From NCBI GenBank assembly GCA_030740295.1, contig JASLXP010001296.1:1-43310 (forward strand): 43,310 bases of DNA, given 5' to 3'. Below are positions 26,101 through 34,512 of this stretch, piece by piece. The notes under the pieces are model-generated. The model was not told the origin of the DNA. It did no database searches and was given only the letters and a program-made list of their open reading frames with translations. A program made the translations under genes and the position numbers. This stretch comes from Planctomycetota bacterium. GTDB lineage: Bacteria; Planctomycetota; PUPC01; JACPCR01. Each line of letters opens with the position of its first letter. The stretch's first letter is position 1.

Positions 26101-26652
26101 CACGACAAGCCAGGGGCGTTGACCGGGAGAGTTGACCTCGCAGCTCCAATCAGTGGTGACATCGCCGTCGACCGCGACGTCCCCCGGCCCGCGCGTGCCC
26201 AGCGCCATGATCGGATAGCGCATCACCGCGACCGACGCCGAACTGAACCTGGCCGGGCTTGAGGAATAAACTTCGCCGCTCTCCGCGTCTTCGATGGACA
26301 GCATAACGGGGGCCTCGCCTTCGCCGTTCCAACCATAGATATTCACCGCTGTAAGGTGATGCAGTCCCTTTGCCAGCGTGCAAGACGTCTTCAGACCGCA
26401 TCCGGCGTCCAGCTTCAAGGCCATCCTTCCGGGTCTCCCTGCCGCCCAGGTGACCTTGCCGTTCTCGGTTGTCTGAGTTTCCCACCCTTCCTGTTGGAAT
26501 GGAGCTCCGACCTGGACGGGCTCTTCCTGGCTGGCTGTGAAGCGTCCGTTAACGGACGCCCTTCCTCTCGGTCTTTTGGCCTCCGAAACCGAGATCGCGA
26601 AGAGCAGGATCGCAAGTGTGGTCGATGCCAGGTTTCTAAACATGTGATGCAT
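23101..26652 (-). CDS. Secreted DUF6288-type multidomain protein with PDZ and discoidin domains
   Basis: 1183 residues. The ATG at 26652 follows GGAGG at a 7-base spacing and opens a signal peptide (STTLAILLFAISVSEA). Order: an N-terminal sandwich; an F5/8-type C (discoidin) domain at about 145-275 (DGDVTTDWSCEV, WLVVDLGERYEVGGLRL); a PDZ domain at about 335-440 (SAAQAGLRVGDLIMGVNR); an alpha/alpha-toroid region at about 475-790 typical of DUF6288 (GIGLNAWFNGAAGVMLSEYY); a chitobiase C-terminal-type module (LRYTLDGTEPAKDSS); a second discoidin-like domain (about 870-970); another chitobiase-like module (ITYATDGTIPGADS); and a PA14-like end (NVVLYVEGKPVWDN). The toroid suggests a glycan lyase or hydrolase and the flanking parts suggest binding. 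Activity is not known. Confidence 0.8.
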   Translation of the reverse strand: MHHMFRNLASTTLAILLFAISVSEAKRPRGRASVNGRFTASQEEPVQVGAPFQQEGWETQTTENGKVTWAAGRPGRMALKLDAGCGLKTSCTLAKGLHHLTAVNIYGWNGEGEAPVMLSIEDAESGEVYSSSPARFSSASVAVMRYPIMALGTRGPGDVAVDGDVTTDWSCEVNSPGQRPWLVVDLGERYEVGGLRLTPSPKKDGSCVKTFEIFHSRGSYNWLPLGAGVFQKPGTRPVTVMFEEPSTERYFKVLCKSSLDGGNRASLAELEFLGTDGKPLPRKPWGPSVRRLYFAIDPGVADAVNERQVKLVVSNRSRKSAVVNEVVMLAYPARGSIVDVGLLGFKSAYWAEEACMAVVELRPGKSAAQAGLRVGDLIMGVNRIPLQPNDTKPTVGWFMRSHESTLGRAVVAALLDGSRKVELTVLRGADTVSVPMTLPETPAFTDTFPFDCPMADEMRRDMATFSADYLEKRGAPRSARGIIPSCYSFCNVLGMRDARYGPLLQKVAHELVKSGRNGIGLNAWFNGAAGVMLSEYYLATGDAAVLPWITETLAYFPQTADFSKWGHAIYGHHPGSLPYGGKSLVAPSIAMLSFDALGAYRIGVKTTTWDTIGAYVMSGWSDPGRGGHGGQGYGHGPSRRQAWFRTGGAGLAAKLRGDDRIANGTALYQLDHHWAMRNNHAYGAQGAAWGLLGLAASDPEGFRSVMQQYAWHFALSWEPGFGLRYSTYHMGCSYMDPVVIINGGYGAVFSVVNKGLHMTGATDKNWLAVPPKTYASEVLITRDQLGTVSFRPHLPIAELRYTLDGTEPAKDSSLYEEPISLPDGGLVAVRAFDEAGEAGPVARKAYGTSRRGWTISRRLPKHLFRFAFDGDPYTYYETPRTTQWCRNVPHHLHLQFPTDVPLLGLRIAPRLDNVRSCAIVKCSLRRYDAATKTTTPLAEAEIRGGGDILLKHPITTDSIVFSVDSTAGNWPWSSFAEVYPITPDPEMYWEPEDHGVRIKAHDGYPITYATDGTIPGADSARYDGKLIKCGVDSRIIARVVAENGWMGKPVVYAPDRLMLLNLKRTYYEYAGRSPVIKELTPLETIGVSTVNCAGTKRKGNIALVFTGTIVALADTRATLTVTTHADNVVLYVEGKPVWDNRRDRKRRPRGGVTTVALKRGSHAFRLEHTHGKSAATLGFKMEW

Positions 26653-26935
26653 ACCCTAACCTCCATCCTGTGAGACACGCCACAAAGACAGAGGTTAGCA
26701 GCCGGTCAAGTTTGTTCATGGTGTGTTGGCCGCGAAGTATGGTCAGAGGCATCAGTTCAGTGCTTAGACGGATAACGTTAACAACAAATGACTGGAGAAT
26801 GCCCGGGTCTAACCAGTCATCCTCGAGCTTGGCCAACTGACGAGCCCGTCGAAACGGTTCTTCCAGAGCATAGCCGTCAAGCGCACCCTCGAATTCCTGG
26901 AGCTTTTTCTCAATCGCCGAAGGTGACCAATCCAT
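26636..26935 (-). CDS. Small hypothetical ORF, doubtful
   Basis: 99 codons from an ATG at 26935, ending 17 bases inside the DUF6288-type gene. The N-terminal 60 residues look like ordinary amphipathic helices (SPSAIEKKLQEFEGAL, RRARQLAKLEDDWL). No clear ribosome-binding site is present and I recognise no family. It could be a real small cytoplasmic protein or a remnant. Confidence 0.3.
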   Translation of the reverse strand: MDWSPSAIEKKLQEFEGALDGYALEEPFRRARQLAKLEDDWLDPGILQSFVVNVIRLSTELMPLTILRGQHTMNKLDRLLTSVFVACLTGWRLGYASHV

Positions 26936-27025
26936 CTGCTGTTTCTTTATTCGGGTGATAGGAGTGTGTGTGGGTTCTGCGATAAGAGATTTATTCGGAC
27001 GCGGCCTGACGCCACAACAGAAACA

Positions 27026-27073
27026 GTGGACGGCCGTCTCGGCCGTGATTCACGGGCTGGACGCCCGTGCCAC
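27026..27073. terminator. Double hairpin downstream of the 1364-residue gene
   Basis: ACGGCCG/CGGCCGT (27030-27046, loop TCT) and CACGGGC/GCCCGTG (27051-27069, loop TGGAC) are both perfect and are enclosed by GTGG (27026-27029) and CCAC (27070-27073). It starts 5 bases beyond the stop of the minus-strand gene, a terminator position, though without a T-run. Its right half, GGACGCCCGTGCCACA, recurs at 31754-31769. Confidence 0.6.
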
Positions 27074-27077
27074 AATT

Positions 27078-30000
27078 CTACTTCACCTTGATCTCCGCCC
27101 ACTGCTCCGGATAGAGCCACGACTCCGATGGCTCGTCATTGACGAGGTTGGTCTGCTGGTTCGACCAATAGGTGCGGGCCGTGTTGATGGTGCCGGCGGC
27201 GTTGGAACTGATGAAACCGACGTCGCCGCGGAGGAGTTGGCCGGGCTTCAGGGTGAGGCCGATGGCTTTGAGGCGAATGGATGCCTCGATGAAGTAAGAG
27301 CTGTCGCCGCGCTTGATGACTCGCACTCTTGCACTCTTGACGATTTCCACGCGGGCGAAGTTTCTGGCCATGACCGGGGAGGAGTAGGTCTTCCCGGTGC
27401 CGGTGACTGTGGCGTCCTTGGGTTTCATCAGGACAACGACCGGGCGTTTGCTGTGCTGGCTGATGAGAAGGCGGAGGTCGCCTTCGACTGGCTCGCGTTT
27501 CCTGTTGCCGGTCGGACTGAGCTGGATGTCGACCGCGTCGCCGGTTTTGAACAGGCGGGTGATATCCTTGCCCTGGTTTTTCCAAGGTGAATGATCGCTG
27601 ACGTTGAAGTTTGCGTAGAGATGGGTGTCGTTCCACATGAGCTGGATGCTGGCGTTCTCGGGTGTGCCTTCGCGTTCGATTCGGATGCGGGCGACGTCTT
27701 TCCATTCCTTGAGGTTGCCGTCGGCGGCAGCGTCCTCTGGCGCGCGGGCGATGGTGTATTCCTTCTTCTGCGGTTTGGTTGTTGCGAGATTTCGGGCGGT
27801 GACGTCCGCTCTGATTCTGGCGAGAAGTGCGTCGTCCATGGCGATCGTTCCGACGTTGAAGCGGCGGATGGTGTCGAGGCCTTTGACCTGGTGGACCATG
27901 CATGCCTGTCCGGGCTGGCCGGTCGCCGTGCGGACCACACCATCGGTGTGTTTGACGAGTGTCCCACTGAACGGTTCGCCACCAACAGTAAAGGACTCCA
28001 TCGGGGCGCCGACCAGATGCTCTTCCTTGTCGGGGAAGGACTCTCCTGGCAGGCGACCGTCGACGAAGAGCGATCCAACGAAGAGGCCGTCGGTCGTCAT
28101 ATAAAAGTCCTGTCCGAGATTGCCGCGCATGGCGAAGACTCGCCCGATTTCGTCGCTGACCTTCACGACTCCGAGCGTCTTGAGCGGGCCGATGAGCATG
28201 CCGGGTTTCGGCATGGTGGCGCGGTGCGAGCCGTGGACTCCGGGATACGGGTTCGGGTAACGCCAGCGGACGCTGCCGTCTTTGGTATTGATGCCCAGCA
28301 GGCGCGTGGGGCCGGCGTAGCCTTTCCAGCTCAGGCAGAGGAGCAGATTCTCGTCGGTGACGGGAACGAGGTCGCCGTATTCGTTGATACCGACCTTGGT
28401 CATCGTCTTATCGGAATAGATCGGAGCGCCGTCTTTGGTGAAGCCGGCTGGTTTGTAGCGGACGATGTCTCGATTGCGGCCAGAAGCGAAGATGCTGAGG
28501 TCGCTGCCGGGGCGACCGCCCCAGCCATTGCGAACGGCCAAAGCGTATTCGCCTTTTCTCTTGCGCCAATCTTTGCTTTCCGGATCGGCGGGAAACTCGG
28601 TCTTCATCACGATGCACTCGGAACGCTCGATGCGACCGTTGCGGTTCTTGTCATTCCAGATGAGGCCGTCCTTGGGGTTCAGGTCGGCCCATTCTCCGGA
28701 AGGCAATTCCTCGACATCGCCGTGCCGCGTGATCTTTCCTGAAATGTTGCCCACGTGGCAGATGGCCGCGACCGGCTGCCACTTGCCGTCGATGGGCATG
28801 TAGACCGCCTGCCATTTCTGCGGGGAATGCACGTATTCACGTGGCTGCCCGGATGCAGAGCTTGCGAAACGGGTCGGCTGGTTGTGTGAGTGGTGACTGA
28901 TGGGAAACTTCTCTCCGGGCACCTCCGGATCGGGTGCCCAGAGAATCTGCGTGACCTCATACGTGCGCTTTTCCTTGTCGAGCTTCATCTCGACCGGGCC
29001 GTAGTAGCCGAGGGTTGGATCGCTGTCGTGCAGATAACTGCACGTGCCCGAATAGCCCGTGTTGCCGATGTAGTCACGCACGAGTCTGCCATCCTTGCCC
29101 CAGACGGAGACGCGGCGGGGAAGGCTCGTGTCCTCGACCACCCAGACGTTGCCCTGCGTATCGCAGTCGATGTTTTTGATGGAGACGATGGCCTGCGGAT
29201 CGAATTTGCCACGGATGGGGCGACCGCCTCTCTTGCCGCAGGCGTAAAGAAAGTTGCTACCAGGTCCGAAGACCTTGACCTGCCTGTCCGGACCATCATC
29301 CGCAATGCACATTTCGCCGCCAGGACCAATGGCAATATCAACCGGATGCCTTAAGCGCCGTTCTACGGCATCTCTGACTGTGTCTCCACCAGACACATGG
29401 TTTACCAGCCCCTTACCAACAGCTCCTGTCCGAGTGTTAACCTTCATGACCTTGTTCCCGTCCAGCACAAAGAGGTCGTCAGGTAAGACCTCCAGTCGCT
29501 TGGCATCGCTGATCCCGTACACCTTGTTTGTATTCGCAAAGCACGCCCGGATCGGGTCGTCCAGCTTTATCTCCTTGTTGAACGATGCAGTTTCAGCATC
29601 CAGGATGACTATTCGACCATCGTCTAAGGCAAGCGCGAGGAGTTTCTCAGACGCCGCTATGTCGGTGACCTTTCCTTTGAAATCACCAGGCAGCAAGTCG
29701 GCCGGATTGAGATCGAACGGCAGCTTCTTTCCGTCCTGCACGAACGGCATGTAAGCGCCGTTCTTCTTGTTGAGCCGGATCAAATTGTTGAAGTCTTTGC
29801 TGTGAAACGTGTGTCCCGCCATCGCGTACACGTATTTCTCATTGGCGGTGATGCGAACGCCGCCTCGCTTTTCGCCCCAGCGCTTTTTGCCGTCTGGCCC
29901 GATGCCGATGATGCCGCTGCCGCCCTCCACGACCTTCCAGCTCAGGATCATCCAGTCGCCGGAACGTGCCACGTCCTCAGGAGGTGAATGGTCACTGCCC

Positions 30001-31172
30001 CAGGCGCCATGGCCCCTGGAAGTGCTCCACGGCGGCGTCCCGGGGTTGTAGAAGCACATTTCGTATTCCGCACCGAGCCCTTTGTGGTAGAGGCCGCGCA
30101 CCAAGTAATTGCCGGTAGCAGCAAACTGGCCCGCGCCCTTGTAGCCTTCACGATGATTGCCCGACCAGACCTTGTCGGTCAGGCCGTCCCATCTCACTTC
30201 GACCGTTCGAGTGTCGCCCTTTTCGCTGACCGTGTAATCGGAGGGATCGAGATCACCCGCGAGATTGCGGATGCGATTGCCCTTCTCGTCTTCGATGGCC
30301 ACGGTGAATCGCGCGGCATCTTTGGGCAGGTCGAAACGGATAGGGATCGTGCCTCCGAGCTTGCTGCCCGCGCTCACGTACTGGCGAGGCTCGATACCAC
30401 CTTTGGCGGCAAGAGTCGCCGCACCCCAGATCCGGTAGTTCGACCAGTAGAATTCGCGGGAGGTGTGTCCCGGCTGAAAGTTGTCCGCATAGCGGTGGAT
30501 CGGCCACGTCTTGCCAGTGGTGTCACCCCAGAGGAACTCATTGCCGAGCTGGAACGTGAAACCGTCTTTGAGCTTCGGCACATTTTTGTAGAGCAGCTTC
30601 CACGGAATCCGTACCTCCTGCAAACAGCCTTTGCCGTCATCATCAATGCGGTATTTCATGGCCGCGCCTCTGCCTAGCTCGCTGCCGTCCTCCTTCGTCC
30701 GCAACACAAACTCATCCGTGCCGCCGCGCGCGTTCCGCGGGTCTTGCCAGGTCGCGTGATGAAGAACCGCCATCTTCTTCGCGGCAAAGTGCCAGGTTGT
30801 GAGCCAGAGCGTCTGGTCGGTCACGATGCGCATCTGCCATGAATCGGACTTCCATCCGTCTTTCGGATTGAAGTCCGGATTCACATCGCTGAACGCCGGC
30901 GTCGGGTCTTTCCACTTCGCCGCAAGATAGAGATTGTCCTTGTCCCACATGGCGCCGACTTCCGCGGAATAACGATTCCGCACCAGCTTGTCCGCAAAAA
31001 TCCAGATGCGCCCCGACCAGTCCCAGTCATCGAGTCTGCCATTGATAGTAACCGCGCCTTGGGCGGGAACGACAGTCAGGCCGATGTTGTGGCTCTGCCG
31101 CCCGATCATGTTCTGGGCGTCTTCAGCGGTGAGAATTGTGGTAGTTAGAAGGAGTGTGATCAGTGTGCGCAT
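27078..31172 (-). CDS. Giant secreted protein: CBM9-like, beta-propeller, CBM9-like
   Basis: 1364 residues with a short signal peptide (MRTLITLLLTTTILTAED). An N-terminal CBM9/DOMON-like domain (about 35-250) starts with VTINGRLDDWDWSG and has the strand DNLYLAAKW. After a FlgD-like segment, a long central region (about 400-1060) has NHL- and PQQ-like blades: HPVDIAIGPGGEMCIADDGP, NIDCDTQGNVWVVED and LLGINTKDGSVRWRYP. A Ca-binding-type loop WNDKNRNGRIERSE lies near 850. A second CBM9-like domain closes the protein (about 1140-1362: AAADGNLKEWKDVA, DTHLYANFNVSD, DAVDIQLSP). No catalytic residues are visible. It probably binds or displays polysaccharide at the cell surface. The start region overlaps a doubtful small ORF. 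Confidence 0.75.
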   Translation of the reverse strand: MRTLITLLLTTTILTAEDAQNMIGRQSHNIGLTVVPAQGAVTINGRLDDWDWSGRIWIFADKLVRNRYSAEVGAMWDKDNLYLAAKWKDPTPAFSDVNPDFNPKDGWKSDSWQMRIVTDQTLWLTTWHFAAKKMAVLHHATWQDPRNARGGTDEFVLRTKEDGSELGRGAAMKYRIDDDGKGCLQEVRIPWKLLYKNVPKLKDGFTFQLGNEFLWGDTTGKTWPIHRYADNFQPGHTSREFYWSNYRIWGAATLAAKGGIEPRQYVSAGSKLGGTIPIRFDLPKDAARFTVAIEDEKGNRIRNLAGDLDPSDYTVSEKGDTRTVEVRWDGLTDKVWSGNHREGYKGAGQFAATGNYLVRGLYHKGLGAEYEMCFYNPGTPPWSTSRGHGAWGSDHSPPEDVARSGDWMILSWKVVEGGSGIIGIGPDGKKRWGEKRGGVRITANEKYVYAMAGHTFHSKDFNNLIRLNKKNGAYMPFVQDGKKLPFDLNPADLLPGDFKGKVTDIAASEKLLALALDDGRIVILDAETASFNKEIKLDDPIRACFANTNKVYGISDAKRLEVLPDDLFVLDGNKVMKVNTRTGAVGKGLVNHVSGGDTVRDAVERRLRHPVDIAIGPGGEMCIADDGPDRQVKVFGPGSNFLYACGKRGGRPIRGKFDPQAIVSIKNIDCDTQGNVWVVEDTSLPRRVSVWGKDGRLVRDYIGNTGYSGTCSYLHDSDPTLGYYGPVEMKLDKEKRTYEVTQILWAPDPEVPGEKFPISHHSHNQPTRFASSASGQPREYVHSPQKWQAVYMPIDGKWQPVAAICHVGNISGKITRHGDVEELPSGEWADLNPKDGLIWNDKNRNGRIERSECIVMKTEFPADPESKDWRKRKGEYALAVRNGWGGRPGSDLSIFASGRNRDIVRYKPAGFTKDGAPIYSDKTMTKVGINEYGDLVPVTDENLLLCLSWKGYAGPTRLLGINTKDGSVRWRYPNPYPGVHGSHRATMPKPGMLIGPLKTLGVVKVSDEIGRVFAMRGNLGQDFYMTTDGLFVGSLFVDGRLPGESFPDKEEHLVGAPMESFTVGGEPFSGTLVKHTDGVVRTATGQPGQACMVHQVKGLDTIRRFNVGTIAMDDALLARIRADVTARNLATTKPQKKEYTIARAPEDAAADGNLKEWKDVARIRIEREGTPENASIQLMWNDTHLYANFNVSDHSPWKNQGKDITRLFKTGDAVDIQLSPTGNRKREPVEGDLRLLISQHSKRPVVVLMKPKDATVTGTGKTYSSPVMARNFARVEIVKSARVRVIKRGDSSYFIEASIRLKAIGLTLKPGQLLRGDVGFISSNAAGTINTARTYWSNQQTNLVNDEPSESWLYPEQWAEIKVK

Positions 31173-31548
31173 AGGGATGAGACTTCTTTGAATAATGGTA
31201 ACTATTCAGGCAATTGTGTTTACGGAGTTCCATTCTTGGGCTGAAAGCCCGATAGCCCAAAGCACAGGCCTCGTCGCTGAGGTCAGCCAGGGCCTGTAAC
31301 TCCTGGTCAACTGCAAGGATGAATTCGACCCATGGGCCGGACTGTGGAAAGCGATCTGAATCCGGGATGCGTGACATCCTCTCCTGATGGAAGTCCGTCA
31401 GACCTTTCAGGAGAGCACTCCGATCGGCCAAAGGTGAGTCGTCGAGGACTCGCTCCAGGCCGCCGGTGAGGGCCCACTCCCGGTCACTCAGAATTCTTTC
31501 AGCTTCACTTTGAGCTGTTCTTCGTGGATCGGATAAATCTGAAATCAT
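31123..31548 (-). CDS. Hypothetical ORF overlapping the start of the 1364-residue gene, doubtful
   Basis: 141 codons from an ATG at 31548. Residues 10-100 look like real helical protein (SEAERILSDREWAL, VEFILAVDQELQALADLSDE). The last 40 residues are His-, Tyr- and Ser-rich and overlap the leader and start of the next gene, so the true end may be missing. No family recognised. Possibly a remnant. Confidence 0.3.
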   Translation of the reverse strand: MISDLSDPRRTAQSEAERILSDREWALTGGLERVLDDSPLADRSALLKGLTDFHQERMSRIPDSDRFPQSGPWVEFILAVDQELQALADLSDEACALGYRAFSPRMELRKHNCLNSYHYSKKSHPYAHTDHTPSNYHNSHR

Positions 31549-31828
31549 CGAAGATCATCCAGGCGTGCCTGCAAAACAGGTCAGTCTTTACAGCCCTGAA
31601 AAGAGATTGTCGAATTACCCGGTCTCTGATCGTGCTCCGGACGGCAAATTCAACATCACCACTTATGTAGCTCTCGTAGTGCAGCATCGGCGAAAGGCGC
31701 ATCGGGGGTGGCGCACGCCGTACTAGGCGCAGTAGCTCCAGGCCATGTTGGCGGGACGCCCGTGCCACAGAAATGTTCTTGCGCAATGCAAAGAAGTTGG
31801 GCGCCGTCCTCTGCTCAGCGCAGACCAC
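31505..31828 (-). CDS. Hypothetical ORF in the gap after the PL6 fusion gene, doubtful
   Basis: 107 codons in another frame, overlapping the ORF at 31548 by 44 bases. The N-terminal third crosses a dispersed repeat (31754-31769) and is unlikely to be protein. A start at the internal ATG before RLSPMLHYESY is possible, giving about 65 residues. No family or ribosome-binding site is recognised. I list it so that the 640-base gap 31173-31814 is accounted for. Confidence 0.2.
   Translation of the reverse strand: MVCAEQRTAPNFFALRKNISVARASRQHGLELLRLVRRAPPPMRLSPMLHYESYISGDVEFAVRSTIRDRVIRQSLFRAVKTDLFCRHAWMIFDDFRFIRSTKNSSK
31754..31769. repeat. Dispersed repeat copy
   Basis: GGACGCCCGTGCCACA is identical to 27059-27074. 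The two copies lie on either side of the 1364-residue gene. This copy lacks the second hairpin. Confidence 0.55.
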
Positions 31829-34442
31829 GCAGCGAGTAGGCTCGGCGATTCACCCGGGTCATTCCTTCGAGGAGAGTTTGGTGCACATCGCCATCGCGGC
31901 CGACGATCCCCTTGTGCCAGTCTGCCGAGTCATCGGCATACTTGAACCAGTGCCAACCGACGCAGCTCGGTATGTCCCGCAGCAGGCTAACCGTGAAGGT
32001 CTGGTAGAATTTCACAGCATCGCTGTATTTCAAGACCCGGAAACCGGCGCCATGCGCCTTGGTGTCTTCGCTGGTCACCTTCATGGCATAGAACTCGCCG
32101 ACGAGAAACGGGCGGCCGGACCACTTCGTCCAATTGGCCAGCCGCTCCTTTTCGGGCTCCCAGCGATGGTAGTAATTCACAGAGATGACATCGCAATCCT
32201 TTGCACCACGAAACACAGGTTCGCTGATGCACCGCCCGTGCACGCGGCTGCCAAGATAGAGGTGGTCTGGATCGGCCTTCTTCAAGGCGGCCGCGACCGT
32301 GCTAAAGTAGCGTGAAGCAACCATCTCCAGGAACTTCCCCCGGACACGTCTGTCGTTGATACGATCACGAGGGACGCGATTTTCATCCATCCACGCGATA
32401 GCGGCGCGGTGGCCGGGGTCGGTTTCCGGCAGGGACAGGTATTTTGCCAGGGCATCGGGGCGAAACGGAAGCTCGTTGTCGGAGAAGTGGCCGACGAGCC
32501 ATCTCTGCTTTTTCAAGGGTTGGGTTTTCTCGCGCGCATAGCGCTCACAGAAGGCCGGCCACTCCGGATCGAACACCGGCATCGTCTCGTTGGGATATCC
32601 CGGCTGACCCCGTGACTTCGGGCGCTGCCGTTTGTAGGTGCCCATGAACGACAAGCTGCTGCACCAGGCGATCTCGCGCCCGGCAGCCTGGAACGGCTCC
32701 ACCTTAGACCACCGTCCGAGCGTGTTGAAGCCGGCGCTGGTGAGCAGCTCGTGAGTGTCTCGCGCCCAGTCTTTGTCACCATCGCTGCCGATGCGTGCGG
32801 GATCCACCGAGTTCACGCCAATCGTGAAGAACAGGCATCCGTCCGGATCTACAAGCCACCACCGGTGGCCCTCCTGGCGCACGCGGAAGAACCCTTCCGA
32901 ATCCTTCCTGGCGCCGGCAGCTCCTCCAAAGAGGTTCCGCTCATCCGGAGGAATCGAGGCATCCGGCGCAGCACGGACGTCCCTTTCCTGCCACGATCGG
33001 CCGGCATTGCTACTCCTGACCGACTCCGCCTGCACGGGTGGCAAGCCACCGAGTGTGTTAGAGACGCGCATCCATTTGGGGCCGACATCGGTTCGCTTCA
33101 ATGGTTGGGGTTTCTGTCGATGCTTCCAGTTGGAGGGGATGCTGGGCGCGAGCTGGATTCCGCCGGGCTTATCGATGCCCAGTTCGCCGCCGACGGCCAG
33201 GTTGCTCTTCCATACGATTCCAGCGGATGGGTTGGTGGCCACGATCATCGGTTTTGCGTCCTTCGGCGCGGCCATGAGATTGTTGGCGATGGTGACGCTT
33301 TCGGGCAGGAGCTTGCAGCCTTTTCTGCCGTAGCCCGCATCGAGTGCGAAGAGCGCGCCGGGGTTGTCGACGAAAGTGTTGCCGTCGACCACGCAGTTTT
33401 TTACCTGGAAATAGCCGCTCAGGGGCGAGTCGGGAATACCCGCCTGGAGCGAGATGGCGCCTCCCGCGCGGCCCTTGGTTCCCGAGAAGTGGTTGCCCGT
33501 GATGCGATGACCTTCGCCGATCACTCGCACGCCGCCGGCGCCTTTGGCGTCGCCGCCGATGAAGACGTTGTTCTTCACTTCGCAGCGGTTACCGTGCCGC
33601 AGGGTCAGGCAGCCGGAGCAGTGGAGGAACGTGTTAAGGGCGTAGGTGTTCTCGCACGACTTGTTGGAGATGATTTCGATCTCGCCGTTGCATTCCTCAA
33701 ACAGGTTCTCCGATACGACGCAGCGTGCGGCGGTCATGCTGCGAGTACTCGTGCCGATGCGGATGGTCTCGAAGCCGTTGCCATTGCCGGGCGGGCGGTT
33801 GGCAAAGTAGTTTCGGCGGATGATGTGGCGCGCGGTTTTGCCGCCCTCGAGCCAGACGCATACCGTGACGCCCGAATGGGCCTGGCCCGAAAACCAGCAG
33901 CGCTCCACTGTGTTGTCAGTGCCGTAGAGCGAGACCCAGAAGTAGCGCGTGTCGATTCCTGGGGGATTGTAATCGACAATCGCCGTGTTACGCAGGATGC
34001 AATGTCGCGTGGGGGGCGAGCTCCTGGCGCGAAACTCGATGACCGATCCGGATTTGAGAGCGCCGCCACGAAACTGCAGCCCATCAACCGCCAGGTACTC
34101 TCCGCCAATGGAGAGCCTTGAGCTGCCGTTAAGGATGACCTTGCCGGGCGTTTGGGCCCGCAGCGAGATCGGGCGCTCTTTCGTGCCCGTGGCCTTAAAG
34201 ACGAAATGCTGATCCGTGTAGGTGCCGTCGGAAAGAACGATCGCTTCTCCCGGCTGGACCGTACGACAGATGCCGGCGAGTTCAGCGGCGGAGCCCACCG
34301 TGTGCGAGGCCGCGATGGCCTGGTGGGGTAGTGTGAGTTGTGTCCTCTCCTGACCTTTCCGTTGCTCCTGGGTGGGCGTAACGCAACCAGCGAGAACTAA
34401 AAGCAGGCAGAATGTCACGAGGTTTCCAGATTGGCAGACCAT
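31815..34442 (-). CDS. Lipoprotein fusing a PL6-type polysaccharide lyase to an agarase-like TIM barrel
   Basis: 875 residues from the ATG at 34442, which opens a lipoprotein signal (LVTFCLLLVLAGC, lipobox LAGC); the frame extends to a TTG at 34532 but that would bury the signal. Residues about 45-420 form the right-handed beta-helix of polysaccharide lyase family 6 (alginate lyase/chondroitinase B): GEAIVLSDGTYTD, then ISNKSCENTY with Lys261 and LTLRHGNRCEV with Arg282. Their 21-residue spacing equals that of the catalytic Lys250/Arg271 of chondroitinase B. From about 520 to 860 an agarase-like (GH50/GH86-type) barrel follows: RWWLVDPDGCLFFTIGVNSV, HFSDNELPF (Glu657, probable acid/base) and PFLVGEFYAM (Glu783, probable nucleophile). 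It would be held on a membrane facing the outside. Uronate substrates are inferred from PL6. Confidence 0.82.
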   Translation of the reverse strand: MVCQSGNLVTFCLLLVLAGCVTPTQEQRKGQERTQLTLPHQAIAASHTVGSAAELAGICRTVQPGEAIVLSDGTYTDQHFVFKATGTKERPISLRAQTPGKVILNGSSRLSIGGEYLAVDGLQFRGGALKSGSVIEFRARSSPPTRHCILRNTAIVDYNPPGIDTRYFWVSLYGTDNTVERCWFSGQAHSGVTVCVWLEGGKTARHIIRRNYFANRPPGNGNGFETIRIGTSTRSMTAARCVVSENLFEECNGEIEIISNKSCENTYALNTFLHCSGCLTLRHGNRCEVKNNVFIGGDAKGAGGVRVIGEGHRITGNHFSGTKGRAGGAISLQAGIPDSPLSGYFQVKNCVVDGNTFVDNPGALFALDAGYGRKGCKLLPESVTIANNLMAAPKDAKPMIVATNPSAGIVWKSNLAVGGELGIDKPGGIQLAPSIPSNWKHRQKPQPLKRTDVGPKWMRVSNTLGGLPPVQAESVRSSNAGRSWQERDVRAAPDASIPPDERNLFGGAAGARKDSEGFFRVRQEGHRWWLVDPDGCLFFTIGVNSVDPARIGSDGDKDWARDTHELLTSAGFNTLGRWSKVEPFQAAGREIAWCSSLSFMGTYKRQRPKSRGQPGYPNETMPVFDPEWPAFCERYAREKTQPLKKQRWLVGHFSDNELPFRPDALAKYLSLPETDPGHRAAIAWMDENRVPRDRINDRRVRGKFLEMVASRYFSTVAAALKKADPDHLYLGSRVHGRCISEPVFRGAKDCDVISVNYYHRWEPEKERLANWTKWSGRPFLVGEFYAMKVTSEDTKAHGAGFRVLKYSDAVKFYQTFTVSLLRDIPSCVGWHWFKYADDSADWHKGIVGRDGDVHQTLLEGMTRVNRRAYSLRGLR

Positions 34443-34512
34443 AGCGAGAGCATAACGTCTGAGCCGCGATGGACGTAACCAAAGGCAGTGGCGCCAAAAT
34501 CCACTTTGGCAA

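Noticed and set aside
27591..28742. 383-codon plus-strand frame inside the 1364-residue gene
   Set aside because: Antisense shadow; the minus-strand frame carries the propeller and CBM9-like motifs.
32751..34121. 456-codon plus-strand frame opposite the PL6 fusion gene
   Set aside because: Antisense to a gene with conserved catalytic motifs; no start signal or family.
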